64,000 bases of DNA from VXNJ01 sp965249595 (lineage in GTDB: Bacteria; Chloroflexota; UBA11872; VXNJ01), in NCBI GenBank assembly GCA_965249595.1, contig OZ252242.1, forward strand, positions 1,860,001 through 1,924,000, written 5' to 3'. The translations under genes were made by a program, and so were the position numbers. Numbering within the stretch: the stretch's first letter is position 1; each line of letters begins with the position of its first letter. The notes beneath the pieces were generated by a model. The model was given only the letters and a program-made list of their open reading frames with translations. It was not told the DNA's origin and searched no databases. Below, in pieces: positions 44,616 through 52,921 of the stretch.

Positions 44616-45635
44616 CTAAAGGGCGTCGGATCGATAGTCCGCTCGCGTCGACTCAAAACCGACCTGCGCCAGGTCGCCATCGGCAATACCCAACCTGTCG
44701 CCCACCAATTGCTCGGCCGCCCGGACCAGCGCCAACCCATCCATGTTGTGGAGGCGCAGCAGGTAGTCCGGATTGGCCCCGTGGGCATACGTATCCTTTA
44801 GGCCCAGGCGCACCAATTTGGAGCCGAGCCCTTCGGCGGCGATGGTTTCGGCGACCGCTGTCCCCAGCCCACCGACCGTTAGATGGTTCTCCAGGGTGAT
44901 CACCCCCAGGCGGCCGCGCCCGATCGATTCGGCGATCTGGGGATCGTCAAACGGCTTTAGGGTCGAGACGTGGACGTGTTCTACCGAAAGCCCGCGCTGC
45001 CGCAATAAGGTAACCGCGCGGATCGCATGCTCGGTGACGAGTCCAGATGAAACAACGGTCAGGTCTTCGCCACGTTCGAGCACTCGAACACGGTCAATGA
45101 CGAACGGTTCCGATTCAGGGAAGAGGCGCGGGATGCGGCCACGGTTCATCCGCGCGTAAACCGGGCCCGGATGTTGGTAGATCGCCTCCAGTACGGTTTC
45201 GATTTCGGTGGCGTCTCCGGCGTCGATGACCGTCATGTTGGGCAGCGGGCGCATCAACGCCACATCATCGATCGCGTGGTGGGTGGCCCCGCCGGGGGAG
45301 ATGATGCCCGGCAAAAACCCCAATATCTTGACCGGCGTGTTCGGGTAGGCAACCGCCATCTCGATCTGGTCCATCACCCGACGGGTGGCAAATACACCAA
45401 AAGTGTGAACGAATGGGACAAGCCCCTCGCGGGCCATTCCGCCGGCGAATCCGATCATGTTCTGTTCGGCCATCCCCATTGAGATACACCGCTGGGGGAA
45501 CTGTTCGCGGAACAACCCCAGTTCGCAGGGCCGCGTAAGGTCGGCAGTGAGCGCATAGACGTCGCTGTGGCGCTCGGCAAAACGCGGGAAATTGTGATGG
45601 TGCGGCCGTACGACATAGTGTCCGTTTGTAATCAT
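44616..45635 (-). CDS. Transketolase, C-terminal half (pyrimidine-binding and C-terminal domains)
   Basis: 339 residues. FISMGMAEQNMIGFAGGMA-like sequence (here CISMGMAEQNMIGFAGGMA) carries the catalytic Glu that activates ThDP; GGATHHAIDDVALMR and PVYARMNRGRIPR are typical. It needs the N-half encoded just upstream, with a four-base ATGA overlap. Split transketolases of this type transfer two-carbon units from ketose phosphates. The stop codon sits within a hairpin whose sequence was copied in the tandem duplication. Confidence 0.88.
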   Translation of the reverse strand: MITNGHYVVRPHHHNFPRFAERHSDVYALTADLTRPCELGLFREQFPQRCISMGMAEQNMIGFAGGMAREGLVPFVHTFGVFATRRVMDQIEMAVAYPNTPVKILGFLPGIISPGGATHHAIDDVALMRPLPNMTVIDAGDATEIETVLEAIYQHPGPVYARMNRGRIPRLFPESEPFVIDRVRVLERGEDLTVVSSGLVTEHAIRAVTLLRQRGLSVEHVHVSTLKPFDDPQIAESIGRGRLGVITLENHLTVGGLGTAVAETIAAEGLGSKLVRLGLKDTYAHGANPDYLLRLHNMDGLALVRAAEQLVGDRLGIADGDLAQVGFESTRADYRSDAL

Positions 45636-46585
45636 GCCGCTTGCGCCTTAAGGATGGAGAGGCGCCGTTCGAAGGCGGTCTGCTCTTCGGGGTCGGAAAA
45701 GATCACGTAGTGCAATTCGGGCAGCCGCGGGGCCATTTCCGGTATGCCGCGCATCGGGTCGGTACGGGCGATGACGAATAAAGTTTGGCCCGGGCTGTGG
45801 GATTGCGGAATGGCCAAAAGGGCATCTATATCATTCCCGTCAATCTCAAGCACCCGCGCGCCGAAGGCGTCCAGGCGTCCCGCGATTGGCTCGGTGCGCA
45901 TGACACTATCCAGCAGGCCATCGACCTGTTGCCCGTTGGCGTCGATGATTACCGTGAGGTTGTCTAAGTCGTGAAAGGCGCAGGCCGCGACGGCCTCCCA
46001 GGTTTGACCTTCCTGCAATTCGCCATCGGACATGAACAGCCAGGTACGACCGCTTTCGCCCTTGACCCGCCGGGCAAAAGCAATACCGGCGGCCTGTGAG
46101 AGCGATTGCCCAAAGGATCCCGAAGTTATCGCGATTCCCGGCGAATGCTCGGCCCCAATTCGCTCCATAACCGCCCCATCTTCCTCAACCTGCGAGAGGG
46201 CTGCCGGCGAGAGCCGCCCGACCTCGACCAGCGCCGAATAGAGGGCGAGCGAGTAGTGGGTGGGCGAGAAGATGAAGCGATCCAGGTCCGGGGCGCGCGG
46301 TCCGTTGTAGCGGTCGCCGTCAAAGTGATCGGGGTTGTGAGCCGATGGCACGCCCGAAAACGGGGGCGGCAGGGCCGGCGCAACCGAGGGTCCCAACTGC
46401 ATCAGGCGGGTGTAGAGAGTCGCCAGTATCTCGGCCGATGAACAGCTCTGGGAAAGGTAACCGCCTCCCAGTTGCAATGAGCTTTCCAGGGTGTGAATCC
46501 GGATGCCCAGTGCCACTCGAGCCGGGTCGAGGCTCCCGGGTTCGATGGCCGCAGCGTGCATCTGCTCGCCGTTGCGGTCGTTCAT
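45632..46585 (-). CDS. Transketolase, N-terminal half (ThDP diphosphate-binding domain)
   Basis: 317 residues from the ATG at 46585; the longer ORF runs into tRNA-Thr. The ThDP/Mg motif is MSDGELQEGQTWEA through IIDANGQQ, and GSFGQSLSQAAGIAFA is typical. Forms the enzyme with the C-half. Transketolase here could process sugar phosphates made after uptake by the neighbouring binding proteins or by the xylulokinase at 56049. Confidence 0.88.
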   Translation of the reverse strand: MNDRNGEQMHAAAIEPGSLDPARVALGIRIHTLESSLQLGGGYLSQSCSSAEILATLYTRLMQLGPSVAPALPPPFSGVPSAHNPDHFDGDRYNGPRAPDLDRFIFSPTHYSLALYSALVEVGRLSPAALSQVEEDGAVMERIGAEHSPGIAITSGSFGQSLSQAAGIAFARRVKGESGRTWLFMSDGELQEGQTWEAVAACAFHDLDNLTVIIDANGQQVDGLLDSVMRTEPIAGRLDAFGARVLEIDGNDIDALLAIPQSHSPGQTLFVIARTDPMRGIPEMAPRLPELHYVIFSDPEEQTAFERRLSILKAQAA

Positions 46586-46608
46586 TATTTGTCCAATCCC
46601 AGGTTGGG

Positions 46609-46681
46609 AGCCCACATCCGGAATTGAACCGGAGACCTCATTCTTACCAAGAATGCGCTCTTCCTACTGAGCTATGTGGGC
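46609..46681 (-). tRNA. tRNA-Thr (anticodon GGT)
   Basis: 73-base cloverleaf: acceptor GCCCACA/TGTGGGC, anticodon stem CATTC/GAATG with loop TTGGTAA, T arm CCGG TTCAATT CCGG, discriminator T. CCA not encoded. Reads ACC/ACU. Confidence 0.95.
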
Positions 46682-46759
46682 GCGCGGGAAACGTGAGTTC
46701 ACCGGAACGGTTGCGCGTCGATCGCCCAAGATTTTATTGACCTTGGCCGCATGCATCCG

Positions 46760-46925
46760 CCGTGATGGGAAAATTCGGCTACAAGGAGAGGCCCCAGTCG
46801 GACCCCCGTTTAACGGGGGCCACGAGCGGGGAATGCGGTTCGATTCCGCAGCGGACGCGCCACCGTGATTGACCGGGTGCTGGGACTGCCAGCTTCCGTC
46901 ATGAGCCGGGCTACCGGGCCGGGGT
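46760..46925 (+). promoter_or_regulatory. Cobalamin riboswitch
   Basis: Conserved parts in order: GATGGGAAAATTCGG, then two peripheral hairpins (CCCCCGTTTAACGGGGG; GCGG...CCGC), GCGCCACCGTGA (the B12-box-side GCCACTGTGA element), CTGCCAGC, and the 3' element GAGCCGGGCTACCGGGCC, equivalent to the consensus GAGCCAGGAGACCTGCC. It stands upstream of btuFCD, the expected target. AdoCbl or methylcobalamin binding would switch the operon off. A T-run at about 46969-46976 may belong to the expression platform, but I see no clean terminator stem. Confidence 0.85.
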
Positions 46926-47058
46926 CTTCGCCCAAACGCCGTTCGCGCAAGCAATCTAGACATTTTTTTCAGATCTCGACGGCCGGGCGCGCCGGCGGCG
47001 TTGGCGTGCTCGTCGCCAGGGCTGCAACATGCAAACCCTCCTTCAACCTCTCTAGGCC

Positions 47059-48000
47059 ATCGCCGGTCGAACGGCATTTCTGCTGACGCTGGCCGGATTT
47101 TTGCTAATGGCCTGTTCACCATTCGCCGACCCGGACGATTCAGCGGGTCAGGGCGAGACAGTCGATTCAACCGGCAAGACCGTTACGGCCCCGCGCGCGC
47201 CCGATCGACTGATCTCGCTGGCCCCGTCGGCAACCGAGTTGCTGGTGCTGCTCAACGCCGGCGAGCTATTGGTCGGAGTCGATGATTACAGTCCGCTTGA
47301 GGGCCTCTCCGGCGAAGTCGCCAGGGTTGGGACCTTTCCACCGGATTACGAACTGATCGCCAGCTTGGACCCCGATCTGATCATCGGAGCGTTCATTACC
47401 CCGGCGGAGCATGTCGACCGCCTGGAATCACTCGGCTTTCCGGTCTTTATTGCCGACAGCCGTTCGGTTGAGGGAATTCCGGCAGCCTTAGAGGCCTTGG
47501 CCGGCGCAGTGGACCGGGAAGACGCCTACGCCGAGATCGCCGATTCGTTCAACGACCGAATGGCGGCAATCGCCGACGCCTCGTCAACCGACGGCGACGC
47601 GCCGACCATCTATTGGGAGATAGACGCTACCGACCCGGCGCGGCCATTTGTGGCCGGCCCGGGCTCGCTGGCCAACGACGTTATTCGTTTGGCTGGCGGC
47701 GTGAACGTTTTCGCCGATCTGACCGATCCATATCCACAGGTATCGCTTGAAGCGGTGTTGGCCCGCAATCCCGACCTGATCGTCCTCGGCAACGCCCCCT
47801 GGGGCGAGAGCATCGCCACCCTGGGCGGGCGCCCCGGTTGGGCTAGCCTGCGAGCGATTTCCAATCGCCAGGTCTTGGAGCTGTCCGAATCGCAGGCCGA
47901 TGCCGCATCCCGGGCCACGCCGGCGATGCTTGACCTGATCGAATACATGGCCGATTCACTCTCAGCGGCGCAGGTCAAATCATTACCCGCCGCGGCCTGA
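47059..48000 (+). CDS. btuF: B12 ABC transporter substrate-binding lipoprotein
   Basis: Mature part has RLISLAPSATELLVLLNAG and VGVDDYSPLEG, the BtuF/FhuD-type fold. Hydrophobic sequence FLLTLAGFLLMAC is a lipoprotein signal with lipobox Cys at codon 47113. Between the in-frame stop at 47053 and that lipobox there is no ATG or GTG before the h-region, and the only TTG (47101) or ATG (47107) would leave no signal. The best fit is an ATC start at 47059 giving (M)AGRTAFLLTLAG. Otherwise there is a frameshift or a sequence error. The protein should deliver cobalamin to BtuCD. Confidence 0.82.
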   Translation: MAGRTAFLLTLAGFLLMACSPFADPDDSAGQGETVDSTGKTVTAPRAPDRLISLAPSATELLVLLNAGELLVGVDDYSPLEGLSGEVARVGTFPPDYELIASLDPDLIIGAFITPAEHVDRLESLGFPVFIADSRSVEGIPAALEALAGAVDREDAYAEIADSFNDRMAAIADASSTDGDAPTIYWEIDATDPARPFVAGPGSLANDVIRLAGGVNVFADLTDPYPQVSLEAVLARNPDLIVLGNAPWGESIATLGGRPGWASLRAISNRQVLELSESQADAASRATPAMLDLIEYMADSLSAAQVKSLPAAA

Positions 48001-49025
48001 TTCTCCCGGCCGCTGCCGCGGCAGCGCTGGTTGCAACGGCGCTGGCGGTCGCATTTGGCTCGGTTGAATTAGACATCGAAGCCCTGGTCAACGGCTTAGG
48101 GATTACCAGCGGCGAACCCGCCGGAGAAGCAGATGCCCGAATCAACAGCCAGATCCTGCTGCAGATCCGCCTGCCACGGGTAATTGCCGGACTATTGGTG
48201 GGCGCCGCGCTGGCCGCGGCCGGGGTCATTTACCAAGGACTGCTTCGAAATCCGCTGGCCGATCCTTTTGTGATCGGCGCCTCCGGCGGGGCCGCATTGG
48301 GGATCGTGGGTGGTCATTTGCTGCTGGCACTCCTTATCGTGCCGGCCGCATTGGGGAGCACGGTCATACCACTGCTGGGGTTCCTCGGCGCCCTGGCCGC
48401 GGTCTGGCTGGTCTACCTGCTGGCCAGCGGTCGCCACCAGGTAACGTCCAGCTCGTTGGTGCTGACCGGATTTGCCATCGGCTCCCTCCTGGGCGCCGCC
48501 AATTTCCTGTTGCTGCTCACCGCCCAACCCCTGCGCGAGCGACTGCTTGAACACTTGAGCTGGATGCTCGGCGGGGTCAAGGTCGTCGGCTGGGCGCCCT
48601 TGGTCGTTACCGCTCCGCCCCTGCTGGTGGCTTTGCTGGCGGCCATCCTGCTGGCCCGTCAACTCGATTACCTGGCCCTGGGGCCGGCCGGGGCAGCTCG
48701 CCTGGGGGTCAACATTGCCCACGCTCGGGCCTTGTTTATCGTGCTGGCCTCACTGCTCACCGCCCTGGCCGTGAGCCTGTCGGGAATCGTGGCCCTGGTC
48801 GGGCTCTTGGTGCCCCACGCCGTCCGTCTGCTCATCGGTCCGGCCAACCGGATGCTGCTCCCAACCAGCGCCCTGGCCGGTGGGGCCTATTTGGTCTTAA
48901 TCGATTTGATGGCTCGATTCATTTGGCGGCCGACCGAGCTGCCGGTGGGGATCCTGGCCGCATTGCTGGGAGCCCCGGCCTTGGTTTGGCTTCTCCGGCG
49001 GGCTGGTGGATCTTATGACTTCTAG
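47982..49025 (+). CDS. btuC: B12 ABC transporter permease (FecCD family)
   Basis: About 347 residues. RLPRVIAGLLVGAALAAAG and NPLADPFVIGASGGAALG are hallmark BtuC/FecCD sequences, and the C-terminal end has GLLVPHAVRLLIGP. Conserved N-terminal sequence runs upstream of the first TTG (48195) to codon 47982 without ATG, GTG or TTG. The likely start is ATT at 47982 (TRRGLILPAAAAAALVATAL), with AGGT six bases upstream and a 19-base overlap with btuF. About ten membrane segments. Confidence 0.85.
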   Translation: MTRRGLILPAAAAAALVATALAVAFGSVELDIEALVNGLGITSGEPAGEADARINSQILLQIRLPRVIAGLLVGAALAAAGVIYQGLLRNPLADPFVIGASGGAALGIVGGHLLLALLIVPAALGSTVIPLLGFLGALAAVWLVYLLASGRHQVTSSSLVLTGFAIGSLLGAANFLLLLTAQPLRERLLEHLSWMLGGVKVVGWAPLVVTAPPLLVALLAAILLARQLDYLALGPAGAARLGVNIAHARALFIVLASLLTALAVSLSGIVALVGLLVPHAVRLLIGPANRMLLPTSALAGGAYLVLIDLMARFIWRPTELPVGILAALLGAPALVWLLRRAGGSYDF

Positions 49026-49803
49026 GCAGTTGGCCATTTCCGTCAAAGGGATGCGCACCAAACGCGGGCAATTTGAGCTTGCCGTTCCCAATTTGTCGGT
49101 TGCCTTCGGACAGCTGACGGTCTTGGTTGGACCCAATGGTTCGGGAAAGTCCACGCTGCTCAGGTCCATCGATGGCACCGTGGCCACCGATGGCCACATC
49201 GAGTTGGCCGGGCTGCCGGTCGCCGACATCTCCAACCGGCAACGGGCACGCCTATTGGCGGCCGTGCCGCAAGAATTTGCGGTGCCGTTCGCCTACAGCG
49301 CCCGACAACTGGTCGCCTTTGGACGGGCACCCCATCTGGGGTTGCTTGGGCAGCTGGGCGCGCAAGACCGGGTTGCCGTCGACGCAGCCCTTTCGACATG
49401 CGACCTTGTCTGCTTCGCCGATCGGCCGGTCGGCGATCTGTCCGGCGGCCAGCGTCGCCGGGTCGCCCTGGCGATGGCCCTGGCTCAGCAAACCCCGATT
49501 TTGCTGGTCGATGAGCCCACTGCCCATCTAGACATCGGTCGGGCGCGCTGGTGCTGGCAGCAACTGGCCGAATTCGCTGCTGCTGGCGGGGCCGTTCTGG
49601 CGGCGGCCCACGACTTGGCCGCGGCCGCGGTTTGGGCGGACCGCCTGGTGCTGCTCAGCGCGGGACAGATCAAAGCGCAAGGAACTCCGACACGGGTCCT
49701 CACAGCGGCCAACTTGCGCTCGGTGTTTAAGGTCGATGCCACCTTCGACGCGCCCGCTGGCCAACTGATCGTCGGCGATGGCGGGCGATCAACTACGAGT
49801 TGA
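49015..49803 (+). CDS. btuD: B12 ABC transporter ATP-binding protein
   Basis: 262 residues from the ATG at 49015, overlapping btuC by 11 bases, with GGTGGA upstream. Walker A GPNGSGKST, signature LSGGQRRRVA, Walker B ILLVDEPTAHLD and the switch His in AAHDLAAAA are complete. It powers BtuC. Its end overlaps the convergent CAP-domain gene by 15 bases. Confidence 0.92.
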   Translation: MTSRQLAISVKGMRTKRGQFELAVPNLSVAFGQLTVLVGPNGSGKSTLLRSIDGTVATDGHIELAGLPVADISNRQRARLLAAVPQEFAVPFAYSARQLVAFGRAPHLGLLGQLGAQDRVAVDAALSTCDLVCFADRPVGDLSGGQRRRVALAMALAQQTPILLVDEPTAHLDIGRARWCWQQLAEFAAAGGAVLAAAHDLAAAAVWADRLVLLSAGQIKAQGTPTRVLTAANLRSVFKVDATFDAPAGQLIVGDGGRSTTS

Positions 49804-51834
49804 AAATTCGGATTCAGAGACCCCGCTGGTGCCGTTGACTACAAAACTGACCGTAAATCGATAGCGCGTCGATGGGTCGAGCGGCTCGTGCGGAACAAAC
49901 GAGAGCGCCCGTCGCCATTGACTGGTCTGCATCGTTCCGGCGATATGGACGCCATCGCTAACGCGCACCAAATTGGCCGAATTCCAGACCACGGCATCGC
50001 CAACCCGCAATGCGGCGGTAATCGGATAGCCCAATGGACGTCGAATGCCCGGTGCCGGATCCGGCGATTCAAATCCATCCCAGCTGGTGGGGATGTCACG
50101 TGCGCCATCGAAAGGGTGGATGCTGGCGGTAGGTGGTGAACCGGACCGGTCGGCCTGCAATCCGACGTTAAAGATCGTAACTACGATATTGCCGTCGCTG
50201 GCCGTGCCGTAACCCATGTGGACCGCCGATGGATGAAGGAACATGTAGCGGTGGTAGACGGTGTTAATCGCCCACTCCAAGGTGCGACTGGGAGTGAGCA
50301 ACCCCGCCACTTCGTCGATCCAATTGAGCTCGTAGCCGGCTGATTTGGCCCGGTCGAAGATCGTTACCCCCGAATAGTGGGTCAGGCCCGGAATTTCATT
50401 GTGGAAATCTCCGCGGTTGGTGATCCAATACTGGGCATGGCTGCTGGCCGCGGCATTGAGCGGGCCCGAATGCTCAAGATCGATCAGCCCCATCTGCCGG
50501 CGCAGCCCGTTGACACGGTCAAGCAGGGCGGCGTCGAGTTCGCTGGGCGGTTGGAGCGGATCGGGTTGGATGGCTGATATCTCTCCAAGATAGGCAGCCG
50601 CCACCCAGCCACCCAATTCCAGCTCGCGCCAGTTGATGCCATCGGCTAGCACGACAGGTCCAATTACGGTGAGTACCCGCTGGTGCTGGGCGCGTCCGAT
50701 TACGGTGGCCGAAATAGACGGAAGAGCGCGGATGTTTAAGACGCCGTCGGGCGTGTTCACCTGCCATTGTTCGCCAGTTACCGGCGTTGCGGTCGGCGTT
50801 GCGGTGGGGACCACGGTCGGTTCGACCACCGGGCTGGTACCCGAATCCCCCGGGTCGGCCGCCAGGTACTGACCGACGACCCATCGGTCACCACCGACCA
50901 GTTGCACCCAGGCAAATCCGTCGACATTGACCGTAAGACCGGTCGGAAATACTTCCCCTCCGTCGTCAACCGTGTCGACGATTGCGGCGGTGACCGTGGG
51001 GCCGGCCCGCACATTCACGTGCGAACCCGGAGTTGCGGCGAACCAGCGGCCGGCGCCGTACTCCGTTGGCGGCAGTTCGATCGGGTCGGTTGGAGCCTGG
51101 GTAGTCGGGATTTGCCCCGGTAGATGGGGTTGGGTTGCCGTTAGCGGAAAAAGCCCCAGCTGCTTGGCCAAATCGCCCCCGTTGGCCACGGTGACCGTAC
51201 CGGCCGCCGCCCAAGGGCGATCGCTGGTCCAAAGTTGCAGGACCGCCCGCTGCAGGCGAATCGCCAATAGCCCTTCGTAAATTTGAACGCTGGATGTCGG
51301 CAGGCCATACCAACGCAGGTAGTCGCCTGCCTGAAAGTACGCGTCGGCAAGTTCCGGAACCCTCGACAACAGCTCGGTGCGACGGGCAATGATCTGGCTC
51401 CATACCAGGCCGGCTTCGTTGAATTGTTCCTGCTCCGGGACCAGCAGATCGGCCAACGCCTGGTCGTAGCCAAACCGCGACAGGTCATCAAAAACGTTGA
51501 TAAATACCGTGGTTTGAGAGTCTGGCCGCCATTGAAAAACGGCCTTTTGCATCGCCTGGGTGACGAATCCATTCCATATAAAGCGGCGTGAAACCGGATA
51601 ACCCACCGCTTGCACCCCACCGCTGTCGACAAATGCTTGCCAGAAGCGGGCCTCTCCATCGTCGATGACCGCGTAGCCGTCGAGAGGATCGGCGGTGTCG
51701 CCGCCGGTCTGGGTGAAAAACCAACCACCAGCGATCGCGTAGTCTCCGCTCTGGGCGTCAACCCCGGCCGGCCAGGCCAAAGTCGCCAGCAGTACCAAAA
51801 GGGCCGCCAACTGACGCCAAGCTGGCAGCCTCAA
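49789..51834 (-). CDS. Secreted protein with SH3-like domains and a C-terminal CAP (SCP/PR-1) domain
   Basis: 681 residues from a TTG at 51834, which gives a clean signal peptide (RLPAWRQLAALLVLLATLAW, cleavage after VDA). Residues about 30-270 hold a module with GYPVSRRFIWNGFVTQAMQK and FQWRP, seen in secreted Chloroflexota proteins. Two bacterial SH3-type segments (HVNVRAGP, VLNIRALPS) are joined by a PTVVPTATPTATP linker. The CAP domain has LLDRVNGLRRQMGL, SSHAQYW and AINTVYHRYMFLHP, and a beta-rich C-terminal tail follows. Cell-wall or extracellular binding is likely; enzymatic activity of CAP domains is rarely known. Confidence 0.8.
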   Translation of the reverse strand: MRLPAWRQLAALLVLLATLAWPAGVDAQSGDYAIAGGWFFTQTGGDTADPLDGYAVIDDGEARFWQAFVDSGGVQAVGYPVSRRFIWNGFVTQAMQKAVFQWRPDSQTTVFINVFDDLSRFGYDQALADLLVPEQEQFNEAGLVWSQIIARRTELLSRVPELADAYFQAGDYLRWYGLPTSSVQIYEGLLAIRLQRAVLQLWTSDRPWAAAGTVTVANGGDLAKQLGLFPLTATQPHLPGQIPTTQAPTDPIELPPTEYGAGRWFAATPGSHVNVRAGPTVTAAIVDTVDDGGEVFPTGLTVNVDGFAWVQLVGGDRWVVGQYLAADPGDSGTSPVVEPTVVPTATPTATPVTGEQWQVNTPDGVLNIRALPSISATVIGRAQHQRVLTVIGPVVLADGINWRELELGGWVAAAYLGEISAIQPDPLQPPSELDAALLDRVNGLRRQMGLIDLEHSGPLNAAASSHAQYWITNRGDFHNEIPGLTHYSGVTIFDRAKSAGYELNWIDEVAGLLTPSRTLEWAINTVYHRYMFLHPSAVHMGYGTASDGNIVVTIFNVGLQADRSGSPPTASIHPFDGARDIPTSWDGFESPDPAPGIRRPLGYPITAALRVGDAVVWNSANLVRVSDGVHIAGTMQTSQWRRALSFVPHEPLDPSTRYRFTVSFVVNGTSGVSESEFSTRS

Positions 51835-51889
51835 AACAAAATTGGTCGTCTTGATTGGAATCCGGCCACGGCCGACGGATAGGGCACCG

Positions 51890-52921
51890 GTGCAACTGGA
51901 TCGAACCAATGCGGCAGACGTTGCCGGTCGAATTGGCCGCTTGAAGGGCGCAAACCGGGCCAGAGTGAGCGATCTATCGGCCGGCGGGGTATCGAATGCG
52001 GTCTTCAAAGTCGAATCTGATCATGGTTGTCTGGTGCTTAAACAGCCGTTTGCAAAACTGCGAGTCGCCGCCGATTGGCACATCGACCGAGTGCGCGTGA
52101 TCCGGGAGGCGGCTGGCATGCGCGTTTGGTCAACCCTGGTGGACAACTCGAGCTGCCCGGCCGTCCTTGGGCTGGATGAATCCAACTACATTTTGGCAAT
52201 GGGGTGTGCGCCCGCCGATTTCGTCAATTGGAAATCGGCATTGTTGGCTGGTCGGACAACGATGGTCACCGCCGAAGCTCTGGGGCGCCGGTTGGCCGCC
52301 CTACAGCGGGCCAGCGCCGGGCAAGGTCATCTGGCGGACCGGTTTCCGAATCACGACACATTCGTGCAGGGCCGGCTCGATCCATACTTCGGCTCCCAGC
52401 TGCGATCAAGTCACCCGGAATCGGCAGCCGCCTTGGCTGACCTGACCGGCCAATTGGGAGGGCGCCAGCATTGCCTGGTGCACGGGGATTTTTCGCCCAA
52501 GAACGTGCTGGTCGACTCCGACGGGGCCCCTTTTCTAATCGATTTCGAAATCTTCCACTACGGCCATCCAGCCTTCGATCCGGCGTTCATGCTTTCGCAC
52601 CTGCTGCTCAAATGCCTCCATCTCCCGGCCGCGGCGGCCGATCTGGCCCAACTGGGCCGAACATTCTGGCGCAGCTATCGTCGCCAACTGAGCGGTTGGA
52701 TCATTGCCGATCAGGAGGCGGTGACAATACGGTGCCTGGGAGCGCTGTTGCTGGCCCGGATCGACGGCAAATCGCCAGTCGAATACATCACGACCGACAT
52801 CGATCGGCAGCGCGTCGTAGATTTGGGGCGGTCCCTGTTGCTGGGCGAATGCAACTCAATTGCGGCCGCTTGCGGCCGAACCGAAAACATGTCCGTCAGC
52901 GCCCCAAATAAAGGAATCTAA
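51890..52921 (+). CDS. Aminoglycoside phosphotransferase/choline kinase-like protein
   Basis: 343 residues from the GTG at 51890 (AGGG ahead); a TTG 16 codons upstream is an alternative. The kinase-like fold has GGVSNAVFKVES (nucleotide loop), catalytic HGDFSPKNVLV and metal-binding IDFEIFHYGHPAFD. Members phosphorylate small molecules such as aminoglycosides, choline, homoserine or methylthioribose; the substrate is not clear. Its stop overlaps the enolase start (TAATG), so the two are coupled and the product may feed central metabolism. Confidence 0.8.
   Translation: MQLDRTNAADVAGRIGRLKGANRARVSDLSAGGVSNAVFKVESDHGCLVLKQPFAKLRVAADWHIDRVRVIREAAGMRVWSTLVDNSSCPAVLGLDESNYILAMGCAPADFVNWKSALLAGRTTMVTAEALGRRLAALQRASAGQGHLADRFPNHDTFVQGRLDPYFGSQLRSSHPESAAALADLTGQLGGRQHCLVHGDFSPKNVLVDSDGAPFLIDFEIFHYGHPAFDPAFMLSHLLLKCLHLPAAAADLAQLGRTFWRSYRRQLSGWIIADQEAVTIRCLGALLLARIDGKSPVEYITTDIDRQRVVDLGRSLLLGECNSIAAACGRTENMSVSAPNKGI

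Larger units (their letters stand above)
42819..44629. repeat. Tandem duplication, unit 2
   Basis: Second copy of the block described at 41001-42811, offset 1,818 bases. The upstream end is the intact transketolase C-half gene, so this unit carries the original promoter side, while unit 1 carries the original MBL side. Differences between units cluster inside the binding-protein gene. Confidence 0.92.

Noticed and set aside
46865..47086. Short plus-strand ORF covering the riboswitch
   Set aside because: It overlaps conserved riboswitch elements and shows no protein-like features; considered as a possible btuF N terminus but is in the wrong frame.
49789..52008. 739-residue version of the CAP-domain protein
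   Set aside because: The extra N terminus overlaps the divergent kinase gene and would hide the signal peptide, which fits the TTG at 51834.
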